Source: Streptomyces sp. KMM 9044
Lineage (GTDB): Bacteria; Actinomycetota; Actinomycetes; Streptomycetales; Streptomycetaceae
Assembly: GCF_024701375.2 (NCBI RefSeq)
Contig: NZ_CP113910.1
Span: forward strand, 3,782,001 to 3,846,000
Direction of reading: 5' to 3'
DNA length: 64,000 nucleotides
Positions 7,163 through 16,608 of the stretch are shown one piece after another; the stretch's first letter is position 1; each line of letters begins with the position of its first letter. The notes beneath the pieces were generated by a model. The model was not told the DNA's origin and searched no databases. It saw only the letters and a program-made list of their open reading frames with translations. Both the position numbers and the translations under genes were made by a program.

Positions 7163-8355
7163 CCGCGCTGCGCCCCGAGCGCGAGTCCGGTGCCGGGCAC
7201 GGGGAGTCCTTCACGGACGGCTCCTCGTACGGCACCGGCGGCGAACAGGGGACCTCGTACGGGCAGCAGCAGCCGTACGGGGCACCCGGCACGCTCGGGG
7301 ACGGCGACTGGTACGACACCACCCAGCAGGGCGCCTACTCCTACGGCGGCGCGGGCTCGGCCGGCCCAGGCTCGGTCGGCAGCGGTGCGGCCGGGGCCGA
7401 GGACAGCACCGTGTACCTGCCGCCCGTCGACGAGGGCGCGTACCTGCCGCCCGTCGACGAGGAGACGATGGCGCTGCGGATCCCTGATCCGCCGCCGCAG
7501 CACAGGGAGTCCCCGGTGGCTGCCGGGGGCCGGGCGGATCGCAGGAAGGCCGCCAAGAGGCGCCAGGGGCGCCGTGGCGGGACGAACAGTCCCCCCGAGG
7601 TCCGCGATGCCCCGCAGAGCCGTAGCGGGCCCCGGGCGCCGCTCTCGCGCGTGGAGGCGCGGCGGCGGGCCCGGGAGCGGAAGGCCAGTCCCGCCGCCGT
7701 CGCGAGCCGGGGGATCGGCGAGGTGTTCATCACCTGTGGTGTGCTGATGCTGCTGTTCGTCACCTACCAGTTGTGGTGGACGAACGTGCGCGCGCAGGCA
7801 CAGGCCGGCCGGGAGGCCAGCGATCTCCAGAGCGACTGGGCCAACGGAGAGCGCAAGCCGGGCGCGTTCGAGCCGGGGCAGGGTTTCGCGCTGCTGCACA
7901 TTCCACGGCTGGACGTGGTGGTGCCGATCGCCGAGGGCATCGACAGCAAGAAGGTGCTCGACCGGGGAATGGTGGGTCACTACGCGGAGGGCGCCCTGAA
8001 GACGGCGATGCCCGACGACAAGGAGGGCAACTTCGGGGTCGCGGGACACCGCAACACGCACGGGGAGCCGTTCCGGTACATCAACCGGCTGGAGCCGGGC
8101 GATCCGATCGTCGTGGAGACGCAGGACACGTACTTCGTCTACAAGATGGCGTCGATCCTGCCGGTGACACCGCCGAGCAACGTGAGCGTCCTCGAACCGG
8201 TTCCGAAGGAGTCGGGCTTCACCGAGCCGGGCCGCTACATCACGCTGACCACCTGCACGCCGGAGTTCACCAGCAAGTACCGCATGATCGTCTGGGGCAA
8301 AATGGACGAGGAACGGCCGCGCAGCAAGGGCAAGCCGGATGCGCTCGTCAGTTAA
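7159..8355 (+). CDS. srtE1: Class E sortase with long N-terminal extension
   Basis: This is a transpeptidase of 398 residues that should anchor surface proteins to peptidoglycan. About 170 residues of low-complexity Gly/Ser/Tyr/Pro sequence precede a transmembrane helix at about 195-215 (VFITCGVLMLLFVTYQLWW). The sortase fold follows: FALLHIPRLDVVVPIAEG, histidine in VAGHRNTHGEPF (about 297), cysteine in TLTTCTPE (about 360) and arginine in KYRMIVWG (about 370). In S. coelicolor the class E sortases anchor long chaplins with LAXTG signals; no such substrate is seen in this window. The GTG at 7159 overlaps the preceding stop. It is followed after 13 bp by the second sortase. Confidence 0.93.
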   Translation: MTALRPERESGAGHGESFTDGSSYGTGGEQGTSYGQQQPYGAPGTLGDGDWYDTTQQGAYSYGGAGSAGPGSVGSGAAGAEDSTVYLPPVDEGAYLPPVDEETMALRIPDPPPQHRESPVAAGGRADRRKAAKRRQGRRGGTNSPPEVRDAPQSRSGPRAPLSRVEARRRARERKASPAAVASRGIGEVFITCGVLMLLFVTYQLWWTNVRAQAQAGREASDLQSDWANGERKPGAFEPGQGFALLHIPRLDVVVPIAEGIDSKKVLDRGMVGHYAEGALKTAMPDDKEGNFGVAGHRNTHGEPFRYINRLEPGDPIVVETQDTYFVYKMASILPVTPPSNVSVLEPVPKESGFTEPGRYITLTTCTPEFTSKYRMIVWGKMDEERPRSKGKPDALVS

Positions 8356-8368
8356 GGGCAGAGGAAAC

Positions 8369-9133
8369 GTGGCAGCGACCGCCGACGACACCGAAGAGCA
8401 CACCGCCGGGCCCGCGTCACCGTCGCCTCCGGCCCGCCGCCGTATGGGGCCGGGCGCGATGCTGGCCGGCGCCCTCGGGGAACTCCTCATCACCGCGGGC
8501 CTGGTGCTCGGCCTGTTCGTCGTCTACTCACTGTGGTGGACGAACGTGCTCGCCGACCGCGAGGCGGGGAAGCAGGCGGACAAGGTGCGCGACAACTGGG
8601 CCCAGGGGCCCGGCGGCGACGGCACTGGTGACGGCCCCGCCTCCTACGACAGCAAGAACGGCATCGGCTTCCTGCACGTGCCCGCGATGGGTGACGGCAT
8701 TCTGATCGAGAAGGGCACCACGACGAAGGTGCTCAACGACGGCGTCGCCGGCTACTACACCGACCCCGTGAAGGCGACCCTGCCGACGTCCGGCAAGAAG
8801 GGCAACTTCTCGCTGGCCGCACACCGGGACGGTCACGGGGCCAAGTTCCACGACATCCACAAGATCAAGGACGGTGACCCGATCATCTTCGAGACGAAGG
8901 ACACCTGGTACGTCTACAAGACGTACGCGACCCTTCCCGAGACCTCGAAGTACAACGTGGACGTCCTTGCGAAGGTGCCCGAGGAGTCCGGCCGCAAGAA
9001 GGCCGGCCACTACATCACCCTGACGACCTGCACGCCGTTGTACACCAGCAAGTACCGCTACGTCGTCTGGGGCGAACTGGTCCGCACGGAGAAGGTCGAC
9101 GAGGACCGGACGCCGCCGGAGGAACTGCGCTGA
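8369..9133 (+). CDS. srtE2: Class E sortase, second copy
   Basis: This 254-residue sortase is clearly paralogous to the preceding gene but has a short N-terminus. The transmembrane helix is at about residues 28-52 (LGELLITAGLVLGLFVVYSL). Catalytic residues sit in LAAHRDGHGAKF (His), TLTTCTPLYTSKYRYVVWG (Cys and Arg). The GTG at 8369 has AGAGGAAA just upstream. The two genes almost certainly share a transcript with the upstream sortase. The histidine motif reads AAHRDGHG rather than GHRNTHG, which may reflect different substrate handling. Confidence 0.93.
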   Translation: MAATADDTEEHTAGPASPSPPARRRMGPGAMLAGALGELLITAGLVLGLFVVYSLWWTNVLADREAGKQADKVRDNWAQGPGGDGTGDGPASYDSKNGIGFLHVPAMGDGILIEKGTTTKVLNDGVAGYYTDPVKATLPTSGKKGNFSLAAHRDGHGAKFHDIHKIKDGDPIIFETKDTWYVYKTYATLPETSKYNVDVLAKVPEESGRKKAGHYITLTTCTPLYTSKYRYVVWGELVRTEKVDEDRTPPEELR

Positions 9134-9179
9134 GGCGACAGAGTTACTTCGAGTATCTCGGTCGCCTGACATGGTGAAG

Positions 9180-9629
9180 GCCCGCAGCCGCAACTTTCTC
9201 TAGGCTGTGTGCGGGCCAGGTACTCCAGGTCCAGGAGGTAGGCACGCACCTGACGTGCTACTTCGCTGTCACGGAGCAGCATGGCGACGTTGAGGACGGC
9301 ACGGCGGGAGTGGAGGGCGAGGGACCGGGGGCGCGACCGGATCCCACTGACCTCCTTGAAGGAGGTCGGTTCTGTACCGTACCTGCCAATACGCGGTACC
9401 CGTTGGCAGCCGTTTCCTCCCGGTGATCGAACACCAGTGACTCGATGGCCTTGCGGCTTACCCCGAAGTACGCCGCCACCCTCGCCAGTACGCCGCCATC
9501 ACCGCCGTCGTCACAGGCATCCCGTCCGGCAGCGGTGACAGGGCCTTGTCCTTCCCGAGCGTGTCCGTGCGGTCCAGCACACTGCTGCGCAGCGTCTGTG
9601 ATTCCAGCAGTACCGATTCCTCGATCACC
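9180..9629 (-). pseudogene. Broken regulator-like gene (Rha/phage-regulator-like fold), two short duplications
   Basis: A GTG at 9629 with GGAG upstream opens a frame reading VIEESVLLESQTLRSSVLD and on to LPDGMPVTTAVMAAY. The continuation YFGVSRKAIESLVFDHREE lies in a second frame. A third frame then gives TSFKEVSG, SRRAVLNVAMLLRDSEVAR and QVRAYLLDLEY. Joined together, they form a protein like the helix-turn-helix, Rha-like regulators common in Streptomyces. The breaks coincide with tandem duplications: a 12-bp repeat with 20-bp period (9467-9478 and 9487-9498) and GTACC doubled at 9374-9383. The original stop is unclear. It cannot make an intact protein. Confidence 0.7.
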
Positions 9630-9751
9630 TTCTGCTCCTTCGGTTCTCGTGGTCGGAGCAGAACTCGGACGCCTCACCCCACCCGATCAACGAGCGGTGG
9701 AAGGCGAAGGAGCGAGCGAAGTGGGGACGCGTGTTCAGGCCGGGACCCATG

Positions 9752-9792
9752 ACGGAGCCCCGGTCCCCTCCAAGAGGGCGCCGGGGCTCCGT
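9752..9792 (-). terminator. Terminator hairpin after pknB
   Basis: ACGGAGCCCCGG (9752-9763) pairs perfectly with CCGGGGCTCCGT (9781-9792), 25 bp beyond the pknB stop. It would end the long fhaA-pknB transcript. Confidence 0.75.
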
Positions 9793-9816
9793 CGTGTCCG
9801 GGGTGCCGGAGGCGGG

Positions 9817-11823
9817 TCAGTCGTCCTCGTTGCCGCCGGTGAGGCCGCCGAAGAGGCCGCCGCCGTTGTTGCCGCCGTTGTTGCCGCCCTGGTCCAGGGT
9901 GAAGAGGCTGACCGCCTTACCCTTGTCGATCTGGTTGCCCTGGCCCGGGTCGGCGCCGATGACGCGGGAGTTGGGGTCCTGCGAGCCCTTGATCTCGCCG
10001 ACCGCCAGTCCGGCGTCCTGGAGCAACTTCTGGGCGTCCTTCAGGTTCTGGCCGTTGACGTTCGGGACGGTGACCTTCTCGTTCGCCTTGGCCTTGCCGA
10101 CGACGATCTGCACCTGGGAGTTCTTGTCGACCTGCTGGTTGGCGCCCGGCGTGGTCGAGATGACCTTGCCGACCTGGTTCTGGTCGTCGACCTCCTGCTC
10201 GGTGCAGGCGCCCACCAGGTCGTTGTCGGTCATCTGGGCCTTGGCGTCGTCGCACGTCCTGCCGAGGACGTCCGGGACCGTCGACCTGGCTACCGCCTTG
10301 GCGACGGTGAGGGTGACGGTGGTGCCCTTCTCGACCTCCTCGCCGAGAGCCGGGTCCTGTTCGAGGACGGTGCCCGCTGTCTCCGAGGACTCCTTCTCCT
10401 CCGTCTTGACGACGAAGGCGTACTCGTCGCCCTCCAGCTCCGCCGTGGCGTCGTCGACGTTGTCGCCGACGACGCTCGGCACCGCCACCTTGGGCGCCCC
10501 GGTGGACACCACGAGGCTGACGGTGGACTCCTTCTTGACGTCGGTGCCCGGATCGATGTCCTGGCTGCAGATGTTGCCCTTGGTCTGGTCCTCGCAGGGT
10601 TTCGAGGTGAACGCCAGGACCAGGTCCGTGTTGGTGGCCTGTTTCTCCGCGGCTGCCTTGGTCGTGCCGACGAAGTTCGGGACCGCGACGTTGTCGTTGC
10701 CCACGCCTCCGTTGCCGGAGAAGGCCCAGCGGCCGATGAGGATGGCGCCGATCAGGACCAGGACGCCTGCCGCGACCAGCAGGATCGTCGAGGTGTTGTT
10801 GTTGTTCTTCTTCTGCTGGCGGCGCCGGCCGGGACGGTCGTCGTAGCCGTAGCCGCCGTCGTCCGGGTTCATGGGGGGCAGCATCGACGTCGCGGCGCCG
10901 GAGTCCGAGCGCAGGGCCGTCGTCGGCTGGTTGTCGGGGTAGCCGCCGTAGCCGGCCGCGCCCATCGTGGCGGCGGCAACGGGCTGGCCGTCGAGGTAGG
11001 CCTCGATGTCGGCGCGCATCTCGTCGGCCGACTGGTAGCGGTAGTCGGGGTCCTTGACGAGCGCCTTCAGCGTGATCGCGTCTATCTCGGGCGTGACCTC
11101 GGGGTCGAAGACGCTCGGAGCCTGCGGTTCCTCCCGGACGTGCTGGTAGGCGACCGCGACCGGGGAGTCGCCGACGAACGGCGGTCGGACGGTCAGGAGT
11201 TCGTACAGCAGACAGCCGGTGGAGTACAGGTCGGAGCGGGCGTCGACCTGTTCGCCCTTGGCCTGCTCCGGCGAGAGGTACTGCGCGGTGCCGATGACCG
11301 CCGAGGTCTGCGTCATCGTCATGCCGGAGTCGCCCATGGCGCGGGCGATGCCGAAGTCCATGACCTTGACCTGGCCGTTGCGCGTCAGCATGACGTTCGC
11401 GGGCTTGATGTCGCGGTGGACGATGCCGGCCCGGTGCGAGTACTCCAGGGCCTGGAGGATGCCGATGGTCATCTCCAGCGTCCGCTCCGGCAGCAGCTTG
11501 CGGCCGCTGTGCAGGAGTTCACGGAGCGTGGAGCCGTCGACGTACTCCATGACGATGTACGGGATGGAGACCCCGTCGATGTAGTCCTCGCCCGTGTCGT
11601 AGACCGCGACGATCGCGGGATGGTTGAGCGAGGCGGCCGACTGGGCCTCCCGGCGGAACCGGGCCTGGAAGGACGGGTCGCGCGCGAGGTCGGCGCGGAG
11701 CGTCTTCACTGCAACGGTGCGGCCGAGGCGGGTGTCATGGGCGAGGTAGACCTCTGCCATGCCTCCGCGGCCGAGCACCTGGCCCAGTTCGTACCGGCCG
11801 CCGAGGCGACGCGGCTCTTCCAT
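9817..11823 (-). CDS. pknB: PASTA-domain serine/threonine protein kinase PknB
   Basis: This 668-residue membrane kinase should sense peptidoglycan precursors through PASTA repeats and phosphorylate growth and division proteins. The kinase domain covers residues 11-270: GRGGMAEVY loop, VAVKTL lysine, HRDIKPANVM catalytic loop, DFG, and GTAQYLSPEQ with an activation loop rich in threonines. A linker of about 60 residues leads to a transmembrane helix at about 347-367. Four PASTA repeats follow (about 375-650), each opening with a VPNV-like motif, and the tail is Gly/Asn-rich. It is the last gene of the fhaA-fhaB-pstP-ftsW-pbpA-pknB block, after a 169-bp gap from pbpA, so it may also have its own promoter. 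Confidence 0.95.
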   Translation of the reverse strand: MEEPRRLGGRYELGQVLGRGGMAEVYLAHDTRLGRTVAVKTLRADLARDPSFQARFRREAQSAASLNHPAIVAVYDTGEDYIDGVSIPYIVMEYVDGSTLRELLHSGRKLLPERTLEMTIGILQALEYSHRAGIVHRDIKPANVMLTRNGQVKVMDFGIARAMGDSGMTMTQTSAVIGTAQYLSPEQAKGEQVDARSDLYSTGCLLYELLTVRPPFVGDSPVAVAYQHVREEPQAPSVFDPEVTPEIDAITLKALVKDPDYRYQSADEMRADIEAYLDGQPVAAATMGAAGYGGYPDNQPTTALRSDSGAATSMLPPMNPDDGGYGYDDRPGRRRQQKKNNNNTSTILLVAAGVLVLIGAILIGRWAFSGNGGVGNDNVAVPNFVGTTKAAAEKQATNTDLVLAFTSKPCEDQTKGNICSQDIDPGTDVKKESTVSLVVSTGAPKVAVPSVVGDNVDDATAELEGDEYAFVVKTEEKESSETAGTVLEQDPALGEEVEKGTTVTLTVAKAVARSTVPDVLGRTCDDAKAQMTDNDLVGACTEQEVDDQNQVGKVISTTPGANQQVDKNSQVQIVVGKAKANEKVTVPNVNGQNLKDAQKLLQDAGLAVGEIKGSQDPNSRVIGADPGQGNQIDKGKAVSLFTLDQGGNNGGNNGGGLFGGLTGGNEDD

Positions 11824-11992
11824 AGCTACCTACCAGCCCTCTCCGTCGGTCCCGGCCGGCACGTTCGTGCGACCGGAGGCTGCCGTCCGGGCCTACCGTA
11901 CCCGGCTCGCTTTGTGTGACCTGGCCAAGTACCGCAGCCGATACAGGACCGGTACCGCTACGTGCACCTATGGGCAGCGGACGTGATCGGGG

Positions 11993-13465
11993 TCACTGCT
12001 TGCCCTTGACGACCGCCTCCATCACGCTCTTCGCGATCGGGGCCGCGAGGCCACCACCGGAGATGTCGCCCCGTACGGCGTTGTCGTCCTCGATGATCAC
12101 GGCGACGGCCACCGGCGAGGTGCCGTCCTCACCCTTGGCGTAGGAGATGAACCACGCGTAGGGGTTCTCGCTGTTGTCCACACCGTGCTGGGCGGTACCC
12201 GTCTTGCCGCCCACCGTGACGCCGTCGATCTGCGCGTTGGAGCCGGTGCCCTCGGAGACGACGGTCTCCATCATCGACTGGAGGATCTGGGCGTTCTCCG
12301 CCGACATCGGCTTGCTCAGCTCCTCCGGGTCCACCTTCTCGATGGTGTCGAGGCTCGGGGCCTGGAGTTCGTCGACCATGTAGGGCTGCATCAGGGTGCC
12401 GTCGTTGGCGATGGCGGCGGTGACCATGGCCATCTGCAGTGGAGTGGCGGCGGTGTTGAACTGGCCGATGGAGGAGAGCGCGGTCTGCGACTCGTTCATG
12501 TCGTCGGAGAAGATCGAGGAGCTGGAGCGGACCGGGGTGAACTGCTCCTCGGTGAAGCCGAACTTCTTGGCGTACTCGAGCATCGTGTCGTTGCCGAGGT
12601 CGGCGCCGATCTTGCCGAAGACGGTGTTGCAGGAGACGCGGAGTGCTTCGCGGAGGGTGGCGTCCTCGCAGGGGAGGTCGCCGTCGTTCTTGAGCTCGGT
12701 CGTGGTGCCCGGCATGACCCACGGCAGGGGAGTGTCGGTCTTGTCGTCCGCGCTCTCGTACAGGCCCTCCTCCAGGGCGGCGGCCGCGGTGAGGACCTTG
12801 AAGGTGGAGCCGGGCGGGTAGACCTCGCGCAGGGCCCGGTTCAGCATCGGGTCGTCGTCGTTGTCCTTCTTCTGCAGCTTCTGCCACGCCTCGGCGTCCT
12901 CGGCGCCGTCGCCGGCGATCGTGGACGGGTCGTAGGAGGGGAAGGAGGCGAGCGAGAGGATCTTGCCGGTGGAGGGTTCGATGGCGACGACGGAGCCCTT
13001 GCCGCCCTGCTTCTTCAGTCCCTCGTAGGCGGCCTTCTGCGCGTCGGCGTTGAGAGTGGTGACGACGTTGCCGCCCTCCTTGTTCTTGCCCGTCAGCATG
13101 TCGAGCGTGTTGCGGAAGAACAGGCGGTCGTCGTTGCCGGTGAGGATGCCGTCCTCGATGGACTCCAGCTGGTTGGCGCCGAAGGCCTGGGAGACGAAGC
13201 CGGTGACCGGCGCCCACATGGCGCCGTCCTTGTAGGTGCGCTTGTACTTGAAGTCGCCCTTGGTGGTGGCGTGTCCGGTGATCGGTTCGCCGCCGACGAT
13301 GATGTTGCCGCGCGGTGACGCGTACCGCTCGATGGCGACCCGGCGGTTGTGCTCGTCGGTCCTCAGCTCGTCGGCCTGGACGTACTGGAGCCAGTTGTCG
13401 CGGATGAGGAGCGTGAGGATGAGGAGGCCGCAGAAGATCGCGATTCGGCGCAGGGGCTTGTTCAC
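11993..13465 (-). CDS. pbpA: Class B penicillin-binding protein PbpA (transpeptidase)
   Basis: This 490-residue class B PBP cross-links peptidoglycan. An N-terminal transmembrane helix at about residues 8-25 (IAIFCGLLILTLLI) precedes a dimerisation domain. The transpeptidase domain carries the active serine in PGSTFK (SxxK, about 228), SCN (about 285) and KTGTAQ (about 416). The GTG at 13465 overlaps the stop of the SEDS gene by four bases, so the polymerase and transpeptidase are translationally coupled, as expected for a SEDS/bPBP pair. A longer upstream frame exists but only shadows the SEDS gene. An exact DnaA box occurs in its coding sequence (12174-12182), probably by chance. Confidence 0.96.
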   Translation of the reverse strand: MNKPLRRIAIFCGLLILTLLIRDNWLQYVQADELRTDEHNRRVAIERYASPRGNIIVGGEPITGHATTKGDFKYKRTYKDGAMWAPVTGFVSQAFGANQLESIEDGILTGNDDRLFFRNTLDMLTGKNKEGGNVVTTLNADAQKAAYEGLKKQGGKGSVVAIEPSTGKILSLASFPSYDPSTIAGDGAEDAEAWQKLQKKDNDDDPMLNRALREVYPPGSTFKVLTAAAALEEGLYESADDKTDTPLPWVMPGTTTELKNDGDLPCEDATLREALRVSCNTVFGKIGADLGNDTMLEYAKKFGFTEEQFTPVRSSSSIFSDDMNESQTALSSIGQFNTAATPLQMAMVTAAIANDGTLMQPYMVDELQAPSLDTIEKVDPEELSKPMSAENAQILQSMMETVVSEGTGSNAQIDGVTVGGKTGTAQHGVDNSENPYAWFISYAKGEDGTSPVAVAVIIEDDNAVRGDISGGGLAAPIAKSVMEAVVKGKQ

Positions 13466-14898
13466 GGGCGGACCACCTGGGTCATCTCGGCGTCGGGGTT
13501 GGCGGCGGGGGCGGGGGCGGGGCGTCTGGCCGTGTCGCTGATTCTCAGCAGGATGCCGATCAGTGCCCAGTTGGCGATGACGGACGAACCGCCGTACGCC
13601 AGGAACGGCATCGTCATACCGGTCAGCGGGATCAGGCCCATGACGCCGCCGGCGACGACGAAGACCTGGAGCGCGAAGGCGCCGGACAGGCCGATGGCGA
13701 GCAGTTTGCCGAAGGGGTCGCGGGCGGCGAGGGCGGTGCGCACGCCGCGTTCCACGATCAGTGCGTAGAGCAGGAGCAGGGCCATGACGCCGGCCAGGCC
13801 GAGTTCCTCGCCGAAGGTGGCGAGGATGAAGTCGGAGTTGGCGGCGAACCGGATGAGGTCGGAGTGGCCCTGGCCCCAGCCGGTGCCGAGGGTGCCGCCG
13901 GAGCCGAAGGCCCACAGTGCCTGCATGGCCTGTTCGGAGTGGCCGACGACGCCTTCCCGGCTGAGGGTGTACTCCTTCATCGGGTCGAGCCAGGCGTCGA
14001 CGCGCTGCTGGATGTGGGGTTCGAAGCTGGCCACGCCGACGGCGCCGACGGCGGACATCAGCAGGCCGAAGACGATCCAGCTGGTGCGTTCGGTGGCGAC
14101 GTACAGCATGATCACGAACATGCCGAAGAACAGCAGCGAGGTGCCGAGGTCGGTTTCGAAGATGAGGATGAGGATCGACATCGCCCAGACGACGAGGATC
14201 GGGCCGAGGTCGCGTCCGCGCGGCAGGTACAGCCCCATGAAGCGGCGGCTGGCCAGGGCGAGCGCGTCGCGCTTCACCATCAGGTAGCCGGCGAAGAAGA
14301 TCGCCAGGACGATCTTGGCGAACTCGCCGGGCTGGATGGAGAAGCTGCCGACCTTGATCCAGATCTTGGCGCCGTAGATGTTCTGGCCGAGGCCGGGCAC
14401 CAGCGGCAGCAGCAGGAGGACCAGCGCACCGAGCATCGAGATGTAGGTGTAGCGCTGCAGGACGCGGTGGTCCTTGAGGAAGACCAGCACGGCGACGAAC
14501 AGGCCGATGCCCATGGCGGTGTAGAGCAGCTGCCGGGGTGCGGCGGTGCCCGCCTGCTTGATTCCCTGGAGGAGTTCGGACTGGTCGAGCCGCCAGATGG
14601 CGACGAGTCCGAGCCCGTTGAGCAGGGTGGCCAGCGGCAGCATCAGCGGGTCCGCGTACGGTGCGAACTTCCGTACGACGAGGTGGCCGATGCCGGCCAT
14701 CAGGCCGAGGCCCAGGCCGTAGCTCAGCAGGCCGGCCGGGATCTCGTCGTTGAGGGCCAGCCCGACGTTGGCGTAGGCGAAGACCGGGATGACGACGGCG
14801 AAGACGAGCAGCGCGAGCTCGGTGTTGCGCCGGCTCGGCGCCCCGATCGCACCGATCGTGGACGTGTGCTGCGCCGATGGATTGGTAGTACTGCTCAT
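13462..14898 (-). CDS. SEDS-family peptidoglycan polymerase (FtsW/RodA/SpoVE type)
   Basis: This is a polytopic membrane protein of 478 residues with about ten transmembrane helices. It is a glycosyltransferase that polymerises lipid II into glycan strands. Family marks include SIQPGEFAKIVLAIFFAGYL, LIFETDLGTSLLFFGMF (with the conserved Glu/Asp), the long extracytoplasmic loop with EGVVGHSEQAMQALWAFGSG, and GLIPLTGMTMPFLAYGGSS near the end. It lies between the PP2C phosphatase gene and its partner pbpA. Actinobacteria commonly call this copy RodA or FtsW-like. The main FtsW lies in the dcw cluster elsewhere, so the copy here more likely serves growth or sporulation. Confidence 0.95.
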   Translation of the reverse strand: MSSTTNPSAQHTSTIGAIGAPSRRNTELALLVFAVVIPVFAYANVGLALNDEIPAGLLSYGLGLGLMAGIGHLVVRKFAPYADPLMLPLATLLNGLGLVAIWRLDQSELLQGIKQAGTAAPRQLLYTAMGIGLFVAVLVFLKDHRVLQRYTYISMLGALVLLLLPLVPGLGQNIYGAKIWIKVGSFSIQPGEFAKIVLAIFFAGYLMVKRDALALASRRFMGLYLPRGRDLGPILVVWAMSILILIFETDLGTSLLFFGMFVIMLYVATERTSWIVFGLLMSAVGAVGVASFEPHIQQRVDAWLDPMKEYTLSREGVVGHSEQAMQALWAFGSGGTLGTGWGQGHSDLIRFAANSDFILATFGEELGLAGVMALLLLYALIVERGVRTALAARDPFGKLLAIGLSGAFALQVFVVAGGVMGLIPLTGMTMPFLAYGGSSVIANWALIGILLRISDTARRPAPAPAANPDAEMTQVVRP

Positions 14899-14925
14899 CG
14901 TGTGACAGGGCCTCTCACGGCTTGC

Positions 14926-16524
14926 CTACTGCTTACCGCACAGCGAGACGACCTTCTGCTCCTCCTCCGAGAGGCTGGGGCCGGGGCTGGGAGTAGGTGC
15001 GGACGGGGGCGTGGACTGCTGCGGTGCCTCGGTCGAACCCGAGGGGGTCGGCGTCGGCGTGGCCTTGGACGTGAAAGAGGCGGGTGTGGTTCCCGTGGTG
15101 CCTCCGGCCTCGCCCTCGCCGGTCTTCGCGCTGTTCTTGCTGTCGGTGGCGCGGCGCTCGGCTTCCTTCCTGCACGCGGAGGCCTGTACCGCGAGTTCGT
15201 CGATCTTCGTCCGGGCGCCGTGCAGGTCGCCCTCGGCGATGGTCGCCTCGACCAGCTCCCGCTGGTAGGGCGGCAGGTACTTGAGTTCGATCTCGGGGTG
15301 GTCCTTCTCGACCTTCGAGAGCGAGACCCAGGCCAGGTCCTGGCTGATGCCCTGGTAGAGCGCGACGTGTTCGCCGTTGGTGCCGACGTAGTACTGGGTC
15401 TGTGTCCAGCGCCAGCCGCTGTAGACGCCGCCGCCGATGACGGCGAGGGCGAGCAGGCCGAAGAAGGAGAGTTTGAGCCACCGGCGGCTCTTGCGGGGTT
15501 TGACGAAGGTGTCCTCGTCGTAGCCGAAGCCGTCGGTCTGGATGAAGCCGGTGACGTCGCCGCCGCTGCCGGGCGGGCCGAACTCACCCTCGCCGTCCCC
15601 GCCGCCGCCCTGGCCGCGTCTGCGGCCGAGTCCGGCGGCGCGGCCGGCCGGGGTCTGCATGGCGCTGCTGTCGCTGGGCTGGTTCTGGTTCTCGGCGACG
15701 GCGCCGACCACGACCGGGGCGTCGGACAGCTGGCCGGCCAGGGTGTCGCCGGTGTCGAGGTCGAGGACGTCGGCGATGATCACGGTGATGTTGTCCGGGC
15801 CGCCGCCGCGCAGTGCCAGCTCGATCAGGTTCTGGACGGTGTCCTCGGGGCCCTGGTAGCCGGCGAGGGCCTCCTCCATGGTCTGGTGGGAGACCACGCC
15901 GGACAGGCCGTCGGAGCAGATCAGGTACCGGTCGCCCGCCCGGACCTCGCGGATCGACAGGTCGGGTTCGACGTGGTCGCCGCTGCCGAGGGCCCGCATG
16001 AGCAGGGACCGCTGCGGGTGGGTGGTCGCCTCCTCCTGGGTGATCCGGCCCTCGTCCACCAGCCGCTGCACCCAGGTGTGGTCCTGGGTGATCTGGGTGA
16101 GGACGCCGTCACGCAGCAGGTAGGCCCTGGAGTCGCCGACGTGGACCATGCCGAGGCGCTGGCCGGTCCACAGCAGCGCGGTCAGGGTGGTACCCATGCC
16201 CTCGAGCTGGGGGTCCTCCTCGACCATCATGCGCAGCTGGTCGTTGGCGCGCTGTACGGCCGAGCCGAGGGAGGTGAGCAGGTCGGAGCCGGGTACGTCG
16301 TCGTCGAGCGAGACGATGGTGGAGATGGCCTCGGAGGAGGCGACCTCGCCGGCCGCGGCCCCGCCCATGCCGTCGGCGATGGCGAGCAGGCGGGGACCGG
16401 CGTAACCGGAGTCCTCGTTGCCCTCGCGGATCATCCCCTTGTGCGATCCGGCGGCGAAGCGCAGGGACAGACTCATGCGCACCTCGCCCGTCGGCTCCGG
16501 GTACAGCCGGTCGTGTCGAGCCAC
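14926..16524 (-). CDS. pstP: PP2C-type serine/threonine phosphatase PstP
   Basis: This membrane phosphatase counteracts the PASTA kinase. The PP2C domain is at about residues 18-255: EGNEDSGY and ADGMGGAAAGEVAS bind metal, with SDGLSGVV and GGPDNITVIIAD following. A linker leads to one transmembrane helix at about 345-365 (LSFFGLLALAVIGGGVYSGW). A small outside domain comes next, then a Thr/Pro/Ser-rich tail. The start is uncertain: the GTG at 16524 has GGAGGG at good spacing, while the ATG at 16476 (MSLSLRFAAGSHKG) or the GTG at 16533 are also possible. The gene lies between fhaB and the SEDS gene. Confidence 0.94.
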   Translation of the reverse strand: MARHDRLYPEPTGEVRMSLSLRFAAGSHKGMIREGNEDSGYAGPRLLAIADGMGGAAAGEVASSEAISTIVSLDDDVPGSDLLTSLGSAVQRANDQLRMMVEEDPQLEGMGTTLTALLWTGQRLGMVHVGDSRAYLLRDGVLTQITQDHTWVQRLVDEGRITQEEATTHPQRSLLMRALGSGDHVEPDLSIREVRAGDRYLICSDGLSGVVSHQTMEEALAGYQGPEDTVQNLIELALRGGGPDNITVIIADVLDLDTGDTLAGQLSDAPVVVGAVAENQNQPSDSSAMQTPAGRAAGLGRRRGQGGGGDGEGEFGPPGSGGDVTGFIQTDGFGYDEDTFVKPRKSRRWLKLSFFGLLALAVIGGGVYSGWRWTQTQYYVGTNGEHVALYQGISQDLAWVSLSKVEKDHPEIELKYLPPYQRELVEATIAEGDLHGARTKIDELAVQASACRKEAERRATDSKNSAKTGEGEAGGTTGTTPASFTSKATPTPTPSGSTEAPQQSTPPSAPTPSPGPSLSEEEQKVVSLCGKQ

Positions 16525-16608
16525 ACTGCCCACCCTCCGGTCGGGAGCGCGCCGGGGCCCGGGGTGGGGGCCCCCACTGCGTGCTCGCTCCGCTCGCTCA
16601 TTGTCGTA

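Noticed and set aside
9180..9629. Prophage remnant at the broken regulator
   Set aside because: Only the one regulator-like gene is present, without integrase, structural or lysis genes, so no prophage call is justified.
9445..11919. An 824-codon open frame antisense to pknB
   Set aside because: It is a shadow of the GC-rich kinase gene: composition is Arg/Gly/Val/Asp-rich, no domain is recognisable, and the opposite strand has a full kinase with PASTA repeats.
12174..12182. Exact DnaA box in pbpA
   Set aside because: It is single, within coding sequence (VDNS codons) and not clustered, so chance or codon use explains it.
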